This document shows, piece after piece, positions 46,301 to 57,436 of a stretch of DNA of 64,000 nt. The translations under genes were made by a program, and so were the position numbers. The DNA is taken from the NCBI RefSeq assembly GCF_000143415.4, contig NW_003314273.1:1456052-1520051 (forward strand), written 5' to 3'. Under the pieces are notes generated by a model. The model had not been told where the DNA came from. It searched no databases and was given only the letters and a program-made list of their open reading frames with translations. This DNA is from Selaginella moellendorffii. Lineage: Eukaryota > Streptophyta > Lycopodiopsida > Selaginellales > Selaginellaceae. How positions within the stretch are numbered: position 1 is the first letter of the stretch; each line of letters starts with the position of its first letter.

Positions 46301-46440
46301 GAAAAGTGATTGTTGGTTGCTTTGCAACTAATGATTGCTTATAGACTTCGTCGAGGACTGTAACACTTGCTTCACTCAATGATGATTTAGTAGTGATGGG
46401 CTTGCTTTACCAGATGGTATTGCAGAGGATCATATCATGG
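43385..46440 (+). repeat. Arm 1 of a large inverted repeat (LTR-B internal DNA)
   Basis: Matches 47850-50265 in inverted orientation over nearly its full length, with anchors at both tips: CATTAGCAACTTAAGGTTAC at 43391-43410, and the CCAGATGGTATTGCAGAGGATC segment near 46410. Divergence is moderate and much of it is C/T or G/A change. No coding frame remains. A 670-bp insertion (44037-44706) is present in this arm only. Confidence 0.75.
44037..44706. mobile_element. 670-bp insertion with 16-bp target duplication
   Basis: AACTTGTCCATATTGT occurs at 44021-44036 and again at 44707-44722, and the inverted copy near 49575-49600 shows the corresponding uninterrupted sequence once. The inserted DNA is clearly more GC-rich than its host. 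Its minus strand (44321-44629) reads as a 102-residue frame that includes a Gln/His run and looks protein-like, but I do not recognise it. A 16-bp duplication suits insertion by LINE-type machinery (a 5'-truncated LINE, SINE or processed gene copy). I see no clear poly(A) tract at either end. Confidence 0.7.
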
Positions 46441-46540
46441 CTTGCATAGTTTTTCCATGTTGGCATTTCAATTCCTTTGTCAATATCATTTAGTTACATT
46501 TAGTCTGTGGTGTTGCATTTCATAGAGTCTTGGATGTGGT

Positions 46541-47840
46541 TGTGAGACACAAAATCCCTAGGCCCCAAAGTGGAGCCGGAAGGGCGCCACATGGTAGTGG
46601 CCGAAGCGAGAGCCAAACGAGCGTAACACGTTTGGACCAAAAGCTTCCACTTGAAAAGTCAAGAGCGGGAGTGGAACTCCCAACTTCGTGCTCGAGGAAC
46701 GAGCACGAAGCGAGCAAAAGGCGAGGCTCCAAAAAGGGAACCAAAAGGGCCAACACATGACACGTGGGAGTGTCCGAGATGGACTCGAGTTGGAGTCCGA
46801 AGTGGAGTCCGAGATGGACCCGAGTTGGAGTCCGAAGTGGAGTCCGAGATGGACCCGAGATGGAGTCCGAGATGGAGTCCGAAGTGGAGTCCGAGGTGGA
46901 CCCGAGATGGACTCGAGTTGGAGTCCGAAGTGGAGTCCGAGATGGACCCGAGATGGAGTCCGAGATGGAGTCCGAGATGGAGTCCGAGGTGGACCCGAGA
47001 TGGACCCGAAATGGAGTCCGAGATGGACCCGAGATAGAGTCCGAGATGGAGTCCGGGATGGACCCGAGATGGACCCAAGATGGAGTCCGAGATGGAGTCC
47101 GAGATGGAGTCCAAGATGGAGTCCGAGATGGAGTCCGAGATGGAGTCCGAAGTCGAGACCGAGACCGAGACCGAGACCGAGCTCGAGACCGAGCCCGAGC
47201 CCAAGTCCGAGTCCGAGTCCGAATCCGAATCCGAGTCCGAGTCCGAGTCCGAGTCCGAGTCCGGAGCCTGAGAGGGTGAAAGCCCAAAGCGTTCGTCTCC
47301 CAGACCCTGGGGGGTTTGGTGAGCTCCAAAAGTATAGTAGGGGGAGGACTGCAGTGGAGCCAGTTTGGCCAGGAAAGGCCAGTTTGGCCAGGAAAGGCCA
47401 GTTTGGCCCAGGAAGGCCGGACCCAGTGTTGGGTGATGAGCTGCCCACTGGGAAGTCTAAGACTAGAGTGAACACGGACCGACAAGCGGGGTAGCTTGGT
47501 GAAGTGTTCAAGAGCCGGCTTTAGTTCCCCCGGGAGATCGACTGGCCGATGCTCCCAGTCCAAGTGTGGGTGGCACTACCTACTTGGATACCTGGTGTGG
47601 CTCAACGGAACCTCGCTCTAAGCCCATGGCTAGAGCACCTAAAGACGAAAGGCGGGGAGAGTACCCATGAGGCTTGCGTAAGGCCACGGTGTTCCGAAAT
47701 GGTGTCCCAAAGTCCCAGATTGTGGAAAGGAAGAGGGGTAGCCCTCCGGTGTGGTGACCAAGGACACAGTCACACAGTGAGGAAGTCCTAGAGGATAGTG
47801 GGACTTAGTGGTCGGGCCATGTAAGTTAAACCCATGTAGA
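46541..47840 (+). repeat. LTR family A, plus orientation, with minisatellite, 3' truncated
   Basis: Starts TGTGAGACACAAAATCCC. It then has a part matching 40530-40759, the minisatellite (46772-47275), GTGAAAGCCCAAAGCG, GGCCAGGAAAGGCCAGTTTG tandem units at 47355-47420 and a tail parallel to 62830-63260. It lacks the CTTACA end and joins arm 2 of the inverted repeat near 47840. Confidence 0.7.
46772..47275 (+). repeat. GAGATGGAGTCC / GAGTCC minisatellite array
   Basis: About 500 bp made first of 12-bp units (GAGATGGAGTCC, GAGATGGACCCG, GAAGTGGAGTCC) and from about 47150 of 6-bp units (GAGACC, then GAGTCC). It is the longest and cleanest copy of the array. Being a multiple of three, it is open in several frames on both strands (317-347 codons on the minus strand), but these are not proteins. 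Confidence 0.9.
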
Positions 47841-47849
47841 AAACCCATG

Positions 47850-50265
47850 TAAGTCAAATGACACGATCCTCCGCAACACCATCTGGTAAAGTAAATCCAT
47901 CACTGCTAAATTTTCATCAAGCGAAGCAAGTGTCCAAAGCCCTTGACAAAGTCTACAAGCAATCACTAGTTGCAAAGCAACCAACAATCACTTGTCTTGC
48001 CTTTCACAAGACCCAAACACTAACTCATGCCATTGAGTTACACACTTGTCCAACATGAACGTAATACCCCAAATATGAGATAAAGGTTCATGGACAAGCA
48101 CAAACTAAATGACCACTCGAATCCAACTCAACCGCGATAAGCTCACCAATGCATTTAGCCACTAGCTCTGAGCATGCCTTGAAGAGGCTAGCTATGCATG
48201 ACCAACACTTAACCGAAACTAAAGCGAAGACCATGAGATGGACTCATATCGGTACACAACCTCCTCATAGACAAAGCTACAGTATGGGTACCAACATCTC
48301 AAACTCAAACAACTAAGTTGAACATCACCATCCTTAGCCAAGGCGCAGGGCCACCAAGACCAAGTGAAGATCAGTGAGAGCTCACTACTCTCATAGAGTC
48401 TAACAAAATGCAAAGTGCAACCTGCCACCAAGCATAACGCTACAAAAGAAAGGCACAAGGGTCACCTTTCTAGAAAAGTGCAACGGCCACTTTTCTACAC
48501 TAACTCTAGACTCTATCCAACTCAATTGCCTTAGCCCCAAAAGTCAGCATCCCTTTCAGGCCGCATTATACAAACTACATACTAAGGTTTAAGCCAACCG
48601 AAGTCAACTCCAACCCCTTCACTAGTTTGTACTGGCTTACGAAAACGGAATGGTTTTCGGACAAAGTGATAACAGATCAGCTATTGGAAAAGTCTAAGAA
48701 AATTTGTGGAAAATTTCCATCCTAGAAAAAGAATGACTCTCAGTCCAGGAATACAAACTTTCAAGACTCAACCAACTTCCTCCTACTAACAACTTCACAT
48801 AGGTTCACCTCAACACAAATTCTCATGACCCATAGTATGCTTAAGCCTCGAACATCTTTTTGCCCATTCTTTCGACATCCAACACTGATATCCGTAAAAA
48901 TGCAAATGGAATATCCAAGGCTTGATCACGAAGACCACATCTTCGGATATCCACATTGCACTAACACTGTTCTTCAATCACCTTCAAGATCCAATGTGAA
49001 GCTAAAACACTAACAAGAAAAAATGACATGGAAAATCAAGCTCTAAGGAAAATTCCTCATTACCCGAAGTAACAATGCCACTTCCACTAACACAAGTGCT
49101 AGTGATGTCAATGCCCCAACTACACACCTTCTCCATCCAACAATCTACTCCAAGTGCTAACGGATCAACTAATGAGCTATAGCAAATGCTACAACCTTTT
49201 CCAACACCACAATGGGCAAACTCAAAAACTAAGGAACCAACTTAAGCTTAGCATAATGGACCACCATTAAGAATCCAGTCAAAGCTACTACAATGCTACT
49301 TCGTGCAAGTAGAGTTAGCTTCACCATCAACAACTTTGGGGTTGATCATCGTTTAACCAAGCAACTTCGTAAACACATTGCTCATTATCACATGGATATG
49401 ATATAAGTATCACAATAACTTGATCATCAATTGAGCAACACCACGAACAATGCCAATGTCATTACTTCAAGGGTTTACATGAATATCAAGTGCCAACTCA
49501 ACTTGACAGAATGCAACATAAATGCCACACTCTACCGATAGAGATTTACAACACCCAACACCACTAACTTTTGTTCACAACACAGACAAGTTCATGCCAC
49601 TCACTATCCGATCAAACTCAAAACTTAACCCAATACCAAGCTACTCAAGGAGCAATAGCTAGGTTCCCCGGAAAAGAATTGAGCATTGCAACCCAAGTCT
49701 TTCAATAGCAAGCCTAGACAAAATGGTATAGCGCTTCACTGCTATCCATCCCATAACTCACCATTTGTAAGACCATCATCTCCAACATGCATCAAGATAG
49801 GGACTCTTGATTGCATGATGTGAACACGAGCAATGAGTCACCCCTCGTTGCAAACCATCTCTCCAAAAGAGAAGATGATTTACGTGTTTGATCCTTCGTC
49901 CCCGACGACTCTCTTTTCGGTCTCATCTTTGACTACACTTCAAGCTTGCGTTCGCACTGCCTTCAGTCCAATCCAAGAAAAGTTTATAAGAGAGCACGGC
50001 AATGATTATTTGAACCAATAGACTAATCCCTACAGTCTTGATTGATCCACTTGTAATCATGCCTAGGAAGGATCTACTAGTGCCGTGCTAAATAGCTACG
50101 GACCAGCTTATTTGCCACTCGTAGCAAACTCAGGGAAGGTTTGCTCTTACCCACGGTACATGGAACAACTCATGGAACCACTAGAACAACTCATGGAACC
50201 ACTGAGAGGCTAACATTAATCCTGCCAACTCAAAATGTAACCTTAAGTTGCTAATGTGCCTTACT
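47850..50265 (-). repeat. Arm 2 of the large inverted repeat (LTR-B internal region)
   Basis: Mirror copy of 43385-46440. Because the complete LTR-B lies immediately beyond it (50507-51649) with its primer-binding site facing this arm, the arm is the 5' internal part of a minus-oriented LTR-B retrotransposon. No gag or pol coding frame can be recognised. Confidence 0.7.
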
Positions 50266-50493
50266 CACGAGCCCAAGCGTAAACTCGTGTAACCGGAACA
50301 ACTCAATCCCTTTTGTGAGCCCAAGCTCAAGCTCACAGAATATGGTACAAAAGGTAACCAAAACCATACCCAAGGAACGAATGTGAACCCTTTGCACCAA
50401 ACGTGTACCCACTCGGATCATCGTCTTCATCTCTGCGTATGCAACGAGACTAGTTGCCCAATCTCATTGAATAGTACTCGCTGAGACTCATAC

Positions 50494-50506
50494 CTCTGAT
50501 ACCAAA
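50494..50506 (-). promoter_or_regulatory. Primer-binding site of the minus-oriented LTR-B element
   Basis: On the minus strand, directly after the LTR end CTACA, the sequence TTGGTATCAGAGG is complementary to the 3' end of initiator tRNA-Met, the usual plant retrotransposon primer. This fixes the LTR end and the element's direction. Confidence 0.85.
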
Positions 50507-50530
50507 TGTAGCGCACGTGGTTTAACCCTT

Positions 50531-50557
50531 TATCCTATGGTGATTTACCATAGGATA
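50531..50557 (-). other. Perfect hairpin near the LTR-B end
   Basis: TATCCTATGG, a 7-nt loop and CCATAGGATA form a perfect 10-bp stem 24 bp inside the LTR end. In the transcript it would lie close to the primer-binding site, where structured leaders often occur. Confidence 0.7.
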
Positions 50558-50588
50558 ACACCACGAAGCGGAACCTAAACCCTCTTTG

Positions 50589-50640
50589 TGCCACGTGACA
50601 GATGCCACGTGTCACATGCCACGTGTCCATGCCACGTGTC
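50589..50640 (-). promoter_or_regulatory. Array of four G-box (CACGTG) motifs in LTR-B
   Basis: Four CACGTG cores (GCCACGTGAC, then three GCCACGTGTC) lie within about 50 bp, the last three spaced 14-16 bp apart. GCCACGTGTC is the classical G-box/ABRE target of plant bZIP and bHLH factors. In the minus-strand direction the array is about 90-140 bp before the LTR end, where it could act on transcription of the element. Function is inferred. Confidence 0.65.
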
Positions 50641-51649
50641 CATAGGAACCCGAAGTTCAGGGCCTTGGGCCACTGAACGAAGGAACGGTGCCAAACTCCC
50701 AAGCACGAAGCCAAGGAGTGATGGAACCGAACCACGGAACAACTCCCGAGCATAAAGCCCAAGGAGCGAAGGGACAGGAGCCCGGCGCGACTTGGAACAG
50801 TTCTGGAGCAACCAGCATCCCAAAGCCAGGACCAGCACACAAAACGGAGCCAAACAGAGTCTGGCGCTATTTCGGCATACCGGTGGCCTAACGTGAGGAC
50901 ATGGGTACTCCACCAACTAGCATGGAATGGAACTTGGGCTTAGACCCAAGCCGGACGCAGAACAAGGACAGGCACGCAAGCGGGAGCTAGACTATGCCTC
51001 AGGTTGGTCGGCCATGCCCGACCTACCCACTATCCCTACTATACATTTGGAACCCCCCACAGCCCCCCCCCTTTGAGGGACACACGCTTTGGGCTTTCAC
51101 CCCAAGCCTCCCTTAGTACCAGGAGTTAGTCTCTGGGACAAGTCCGAAACTTACTAAATATGGAATGTCCTTAGATTGCGAATTTGGACACAGGACGAAC
51201 ACCATTGTGTTCAGGCCGATCTCTACATTCCGTAGATATGTCAAATGAGCTAACCTAGACACTTTCCATAAATAGCATTTGGGACCGAAATGAGACCAAC
51301 ACAAAGGGTATGATAGCGAGGGTGTTTGGCAGACACGGTAAGCTATCATCTAGCGAATATTGAGGGACTAGTCTCAATATCGTGGGGGTTCCCAACACTA
51401 GCAAGTGCAAGTCAACGAATGAGTTTCTCTAACCAGGTCAAGTATGCTTGACAAATAGCACGTAGGAATTCCGTCCTTATGCCCATCTGGTCAAGTGCAC
51501 ACGTGAAGACCAGTTTCTCAACTAGCTTAGGCGGAGACTAATAACGGGCCCAGCAATACCGACCTCCTGCCATCGTGGCAGTAAGGTAAGAGTGTCTGTA
51601 AGGACTGGTCGACAGGTAACTTTCGATACCCGAAGTCACATGCGTGACA

Positions 51650-51813
51650 CTTATATTATTGGGATTTGTACAATTGCTAGTTAGCAATTGTGTTGATGTT
51701 AAAATGAATTGAATGGGAAGTTGAGTTAGTTATATTCTGGACAAGAATGTTTAATAGGGGTTGAGTTTTAGCTTTTCCTTGAAAAATTATTCAGTCATAG
51801 ACTATGCTAATGT
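51650..51813 (+). repeat. Short LTR-B-related flank, plus orientation
   Basis: Matches 20600-20780 in the same orientation (AGTTAGCAATTGTGTT, TTTAGCTTTTCCTTGAAAAA, CAGTCATAGACTATG) and is cut at 51813 by the next LTR. It shows that the 51814 LTR inserted into older repeat DNA. Confidence 0.65.
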
Positions 51814-53085
51814 AAGTGACTAATTTTTCCATTCTACTTTAGTCACTTAACCACACCTTCGACCACTTAGAGGAGTCTCACTCACAACCTCTATAAGTCC
51901 TATTCCAGACTTAGGCTTACTAACCCCAAGAATGGCATCCCTACCACTTAAACTTTACATTTGGCCCAAGTGCTCCATGTGTCCGATCCCATGACCGACA
52001 CCCTAAGGTACCACTGACATATCAGCCCATTACACTAAGGCCATGCCCCTTCACTTTGGTCACAGCGATAGTCTAACGCCACTTGCATCACAGTCCCGTC
52101 TCTCAAAGATTGGGCCATCCATCCATGAGTGATCATCCCAGATTCACTCCTTAGCATCCTTAGGATGCCTGTAGGCATGGGGAATAGCCTTCCCCAATAT
52201 CCCTTTTTGTTCACAGCTGTGTTTGCCAACATTGCCACTAAATCAAGGCCCATAGGCCCGACCACTAAGTCCCATGGTCCTTTGGGACTTCCTCCTCCCA
52301 TGACCGTATCCTTGGTCTCTACACCAAAGGACTGCTCCTCTTCCTTTTCACAATCTGGGACTTTGGGACAACATTTCGGAACACCATGGCCCTGCACGAG
52401 CCTCATGGGTACTCTCCCCGCCTTCCACCTTTGGGTGCTCTAGCCATGGGCTTAGAGCGAGGTTCCGTTGAGCTACACTAGGTATCCAAGTAGGTAGTGC
52501 CACCCACATTTAGACTGGGAGCATCGACCATTCGATCTCCTGGGGGAACTAAAGCCGACTTTTGAACACTTCACCAAGCTACCCTGCTTGTCGGTCCTTA
52601 TTCACTCTAGCCTTAGACTTCCTAATGGTCATCCCATCACCCAACAGCTGGGTATGGCCTTCCTAGGCCAAACTAGCCTTTCCTGGCCAAACTGGCTCCA
52701 CGGGGCTCCAACCCCCACACTCTCCCTACTATACTTTTGGAACCCCCCGCAGCCCCCCCCCCCCCCTCCTCGGGGGACGATCGCTTTGGGCTTTCACCCA
52801 ACAGCCTGTATTAGTATGTATTAGTATTCGGACTCGGACTTGGACTCAGTCTCGGTCTTGGACTCGGACTCGGTCCTAGTCTTAGTCTCAGTCTTAGTCT
52901 CAATCTCGGTTCCATCTCGAACTCCATCTCAGACTTCATCCTGGGTCCATCTCGGACTCCATCTCGAGTCCATCTTGGACTCCATCTCAGGTCCATCTTA
53001 GACTCCCTCTTTGGTCTATCTCGAACTCCTCCAGATGTCATGTCTTGGAACTCTTGTGTCCCTTTTCTAGAGACTCACTTATTGC
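51814..53085 (-). repeat. LTR family A solo-like copy, minus orientation
   Basis: Starts TGTAAGTGACTAATTTTTCC and contains the full inner part lacking in the copy at 27114. It then has ACTATACTTTTGGAACCCCC, a C-run (52747-52766), GATCGCTTTGGGCTTTCACC and a shortened minisatellite (52825-53000). No primer-binding site precedes it at 51813. The far end (CTCACTTATTGCTCACTTCG, about 53085) corresponds to the start of the plus copy at about 62487 rather than to TGTGAGACAC. Confidence 0.65.
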
Positions 53086-53830
53086 TCACTTCGTACTTGT
53101 TCCTCTTTGAGGTATTCTTTTGGTTCCATGGCAAAAGTTCCACTTTATTAAGTCTAGAGGGTGCTCACCCCTAGTAAGTCTTTTTAGCATTCTTTGGTAA
53201 GGGCTCTATCCATAGCCCAACTTGCGACCCTTTCATGGGTCTTTCCTAGAGACAACTTTCTTTTGACTCACTATGCCATCATATTGACACAATTCATTTC
53301 CCTTTTGGTATCTTTCCTACTTGTTCACTTTGACCAAGTTATGCCATTACCAATAGTTCAAATCATCATTTTGAACTAGGAATTTTATTCCTTAACCAAA
53401 CAAGGACGTTGTCCTTATTTAGCCACAAGATCACCTAGTGATCTCACCTTGGTCACCTTGACAGGTTTGTCAATAGGTACTAGGTCTTCCAGACCTTTAA
53501 ATTGTTTGACCATGACCTTGGGGGCATCCCCCACACTTGGTGGTGCACCCAAGTTAGCCCTTCTGGCCAAGGGTCTATAGCAACTGAGACTGAGTGTCCC
53601 CATATCCTTCACCACGTGCTTGGTGGCACACTAAAGTGTTCAAGTTAGGTATGCCAAGCCACACTAAGCAATCTAACCGTGTATCACGACTCCGGGGCAT
53701 CGCCGCTTGGCAGTGTGCCCAAGCCAGTCTCCTTACTGAGAGTCCATGACCACTAAAAAATGAGTGTCCTTATATTCCAAACCATCACCGTGCTGTAGTG
53801 AGTTGGGACTCAAACCCAAGCACTAGTGGG

Positions 53831-54351
53831 ACCGACTCCACCGGCCCGCACCATTGTGATGGCTTTGACGCTGGGTTTTTGCGTGAGTGGGCAACATTCG
53901 TAGCTCGGTTCGCAATGGGACTTGAACCATTGGAAAGATTGCGTGAATCCACCCGTTTCCATAGAAATGGATCCAAATTTCATTGCTCCACCGTCCCACA
54001 CCATTGAGATGGGTTTTGTGCCGTTCCCGTTGCCATATCTCGTGGGCCATGCACCCCCTTTCGCTCTTGAGCACATGGGAGCAACCGGGGCGGTGCGTGC
54101 AACTGGCCATGTTGCCAAGTAAATTTTTCCATGTCCTGAATGCCTGCTTTTGCGGTTTTTCCCATGGGAGAAGATGCATCCCACGTGGCAATCCGTGTGC
54201 CCACTTGCGCTCTAGCAGCAATGGGGCCAGCCGGCGTGATGCCCCGATCGCAGCTGTGCCAACGGATTGCGGGCCCCATGCGTGGGCTGCTGTCGGGAGC
54301 GCATCTCACTCTTGAGGAAAACACTGCACTAGCGCTTGGGCCTACACTGAA
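53831..54351 (+). promoter_or_regulatory. 5' leader of the LINE
   Basis: GC-rich 520-bp stretch before ORF1 without a credible coding frame. LINE 5' leaders normally hold the internal promoter; none of its elements can be pinpointed here. Its composition contrasts with the flanking repeats. Confidence 0.45.
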
Positions 54352-57175
54352 ATGCGACCCCAGGAGTGCCGTTGCAAAGCCCGTGTCAAGGGCCTCGATC
54401 TGAATTGGCTGGCCCCCCCATGCCGTGCTGGCACCATGTGTGCCTTGTCGAAAACGGCATCCGGCAGAGGAGTCTCCCAGATAGAGCAGTCCCAGGGGTT
54501 GGATAGTGAGAAGTATGAGGCACAAGCGATAGAGGATCTCACAGAGGAAATACAGAGAGGAACAAAGGAGACGATGGCCCGGGTAGAAGAAACTCTTAAG
54601 TTCCTCAAGGGGATGGAAGTGGCCAACATGCCCAAGATAAGGGAGCCACGAGCAGTAGTCGGAGGTGCCCCAGTCAGCTCAGTTCGATCAGTGTGTAAAT
54701 ACAAGATTAACCAAGTTGGAGTAGACAAAGGTTCAGGCTCGAGCGGGGCCAGGGAGGACTCGCAATCCACTAAAGACACTTGTTGGGCGGAAACATAGAA
54801 GGACAAGGTCAAGGGAAGGTTGAGCCCCAAATGGACAAGGAGCCTAGGGAGGCTGGCAAAGAAGGTATGGGCAAAGGAGGAGGATGTGAGAAGTCCCTTA
54901 AGGCTGGGTGTATTGGAGCAGAATGCGGGGCTAAGCCTCGTAATTCCAGTGGAGAAAGAACCAGTGGAACAACACCAGCTGCTGGGAAATGCAACTCTAA
55001 GGACTCACTTGGGAGCCCTAGATGTAGGGGAAATGGCAACACCGAATCGGGAGATGAAAGGTGGCGAAGGCTCTTGGACAACAACACCACGTAAGCAAGG
55101 GAGAGTCACGCACGAGCGAAGTGAGACAAGCCGAGCAAGGGCAAAAGCAGGAAAAGAGGACAAGCAGGGGAGTGTGGTGTCCCCCACCACATAGCTTAGG
55201 GTGGAATGAGGGCCCTATCCAACACCACATACCCTGAGACGGGAGACAAGGGACAACCTTGAAATGTAGAAGAGCTCGAACAAGCAGGAAGGGAGAGAAA
55301 ACACCCTAGGTGACAACGTCCTGCCACTAGATTAGGCGAACATTAGAGACAGGAGCATTGTGGTATCACTCAGCCACAAGTTTGCCCACAGATATCTCTC
55401 AGACCTCAGAAACAGACTGAAGGAGCCGGAGATGTAGTCAACCGCAAAATTGGTGGGATGTCAACCAAAGACCAAGTCTCATACGAGGACAGTCGATGTA
55501 CAGGGGTGCATGCCATGCTTGTCCAACGTAGGAGAGCTGCGTTGGTGTCCGAGGGACTTCAAGCTGAAGCTTAGTAGGTACTCCACAGAGGATCTCATCC
55601 TCCACCAGGACATCCTCATGGCAGAAATCTGGCACCAAGAGACGAATGTACTCGGGGAGGACCTAGTGCTGGGCCCAGCATATGGGGAAGCCTTCCACCT
55701 AGTCGTGGACGAGATGGAGAACATGAAGAATCTGGACAAGGCAAAACTGCTAATCCCGGAAGCAAGGGTGGCCACCCGAGACGGACAAGGGAAAGATACC
55801 CAAGAAGAGCAACAAAAGTGTAGAGACATAGATAAGCCTCTCGCAGAGCTGCTTGAGTACCAGGAGAGGGAAATGCAACAAATGAGAGAAGAGGCCCAAA
55901 ATGAGTGCAAGAAGAACAAAAAAGAAAAGAAAAAGGAACGCAAGGTGGCGAGGAGAAAGTTGAAGGTGTGGAGCAAGGAGCAAGAAAGGACAGAGTGGAC
56001 AGAAGCAGTGGAAGAGATCCTACAACTAGAGGATTCACCAGCTCATAAGAAGAAGCAAGTTTCCAGGAAGGGTGGCAAGGTGATCAAGAAGAAAACAGGA
56101 GACCTGTCTGAAAGGGAGGAAGTTGAGTGCCCCAAACTATAGTCAGAAAGGAAAGGAGAAAACATAGGGAGAGATGACCAGTCTAAGGACCCTGAGAGAT
56201 CCAAGGACCAAGACACTGATGCAAGACAGAACAAGAAGGAGGGTATGCATGGAAGTGGAGACGGCCTAGAGACAAAGATTAAATGTGCAGGTCCCCAGCA
56301 ATGGAAGGGTAATGTAGAACAGCATAACTAAATCAGTGCAGCTGCAGGATCACTAGCAGCAAGTAGTGACGGCCAAGGAAGCAGAGCTGAAACTAAAAGC
56401 AACTATCGCAGTCTTCCGAGGCAGCTTCCCAACAAGGCGCCTAGCCATTGACTAGCTCAACGCATCGCTGGAGAAAGGGATCATGGTCTAGAAGCTACTC
56501 CTTCATGGTAAAGGGTGCTACACAGTTGTGTTTGAGGATGAGGAGGCGAGAAGACAAGCGGAGGAGCTACATGGAGTGATTGACAGCCATTGGGCTGTGT
56601 CTTTCCACCCCTGGGTCCCAAGGTTCACAGCAGAAGAACAAGCACAACTGAAAGGAGGGAGATTTCCACTCAATATTGCACTCTGGGACGTCCTGATGGA
56701 GATGAGAACGCAAGAAGTGGTGAAAGAGTTGGTGGAAAGCAGCATTGGGAATATTGCTTCAGGGCTGGAAACCGTGGAAGCTGGAGGAGTGTTAGGGCCG
56801 ATCAGACTTAAAGTTTTTGTAGACTCTCCGGCAGAGACCCCAATGGAGCTGGCTGTCTTAGGACAATACATCAGGGTCCAAACAGAAGTCATAGAAAGAA
56901 GATGCAGGATCTGCCATTAGCTGGGCCACCAAGAGGCGGCATGCACAGCGAGGATGGGGAAACTGGCCTTGGAACGACCGTTTGAACTTCCAGTGGAGGA
57001 AGAAAAGGTGCTGCTACAACGAGAACCAACTTGCGCCCCACACTTCAGGTTCTCGATGGCCCCACCTGTAGCAGGATCTGGCTCCAAGCGCAAGCTCTTT
57101 GAAGGTCCCCCAGGTGAAACCAGCGTGGAAGGCTTCCAGACAGTACTCCCTAAAATAGTGAACTTGGCGATTTGA
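54352..57175 (+). pseudogene. LINE ORF1 (DUF4283-like domain and CCHC zinc knuckle), many stops
   Basis: A charged, Lys/Glu-rich N-terminal half stays in one frame from 54352 to beyond 56142, broken by several TAG/TGA codons (for example 54796-54798, 55192-55194, 56140-56142). At about 56410-56530 a second frame begins with VFRGSFPTRRLAID, then KLLLHGKGCYTVVFEDEEAR and ESSIGNIASGLETVE, the layout of the DUF4283 RNA-binding-like domain of plant L1 ORF1. The knuckle CRICH-x-LGHQEAAC (about 56903-56945) fits C-x2-C-x4-H-x4-C, with a TAG inside it. TAG stands where Trp is expected in AID-x-LNASL and MV-x-KLLL. The protein would bind LINE RNA; it cannot be made intact. Confidence 0.75.
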
Positions 57176-57436
57176 TGGATTCCCCCAAAGAGAGAGCTAG
57201 CAATGATAGAGGCAGGAGACTGGCTGGTCCAGCGAGGGAATGTGACATTCCCAGAAATAGTAGCTCCCGGGGACTATGGAGCGAGCAATAACAAAATGGA
57301 TAGGATTTGCAAAATACATGGTGCGGGGATTCTCTTGGGCTAGACACCGAGGGAAGCCAACAGCAGTGTGGACCATATCCACAGAGTGGAGGGTGCAGCC
57401 AAGCACCAACAGGTTCTCCTGAAAGTATGTTGCACC

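Larger units (their letters stand above)
50507..51649 (-). repeat. Complete LTR of family B (5' LTR of a minus-oriented element)
   Basis: On the minus strand it begins TGTCACGCATGTGAC and ends GCGCTACA, obeying the TG...CA rule, 1,143 bp long. The primer-binding site follows at once. A decayed plus-oriented relative is at 22483-23350. It holds a short family-A-like segment (GGAACCCCCCACAG, C-run, GCTTTGGGCTTTCACCCC at 51048-51105), a G-box array (50589-50640) and a perfect hairpin (50531-50557). Confidence 0.75.

Noticed and set aside
46520-47563. Open frames of 317-347 codons on the minus strand and 268 on the plus strand
   Set aside because: They are produced by the GAGTCC/GAGATGGAGTCC minisatellite, whose unit length is a multiple of three and has no stops in most frames. 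Composition is pure repeat (Ser-Arg-Thr-Pro or Ser-Ile-Ser-Asp).
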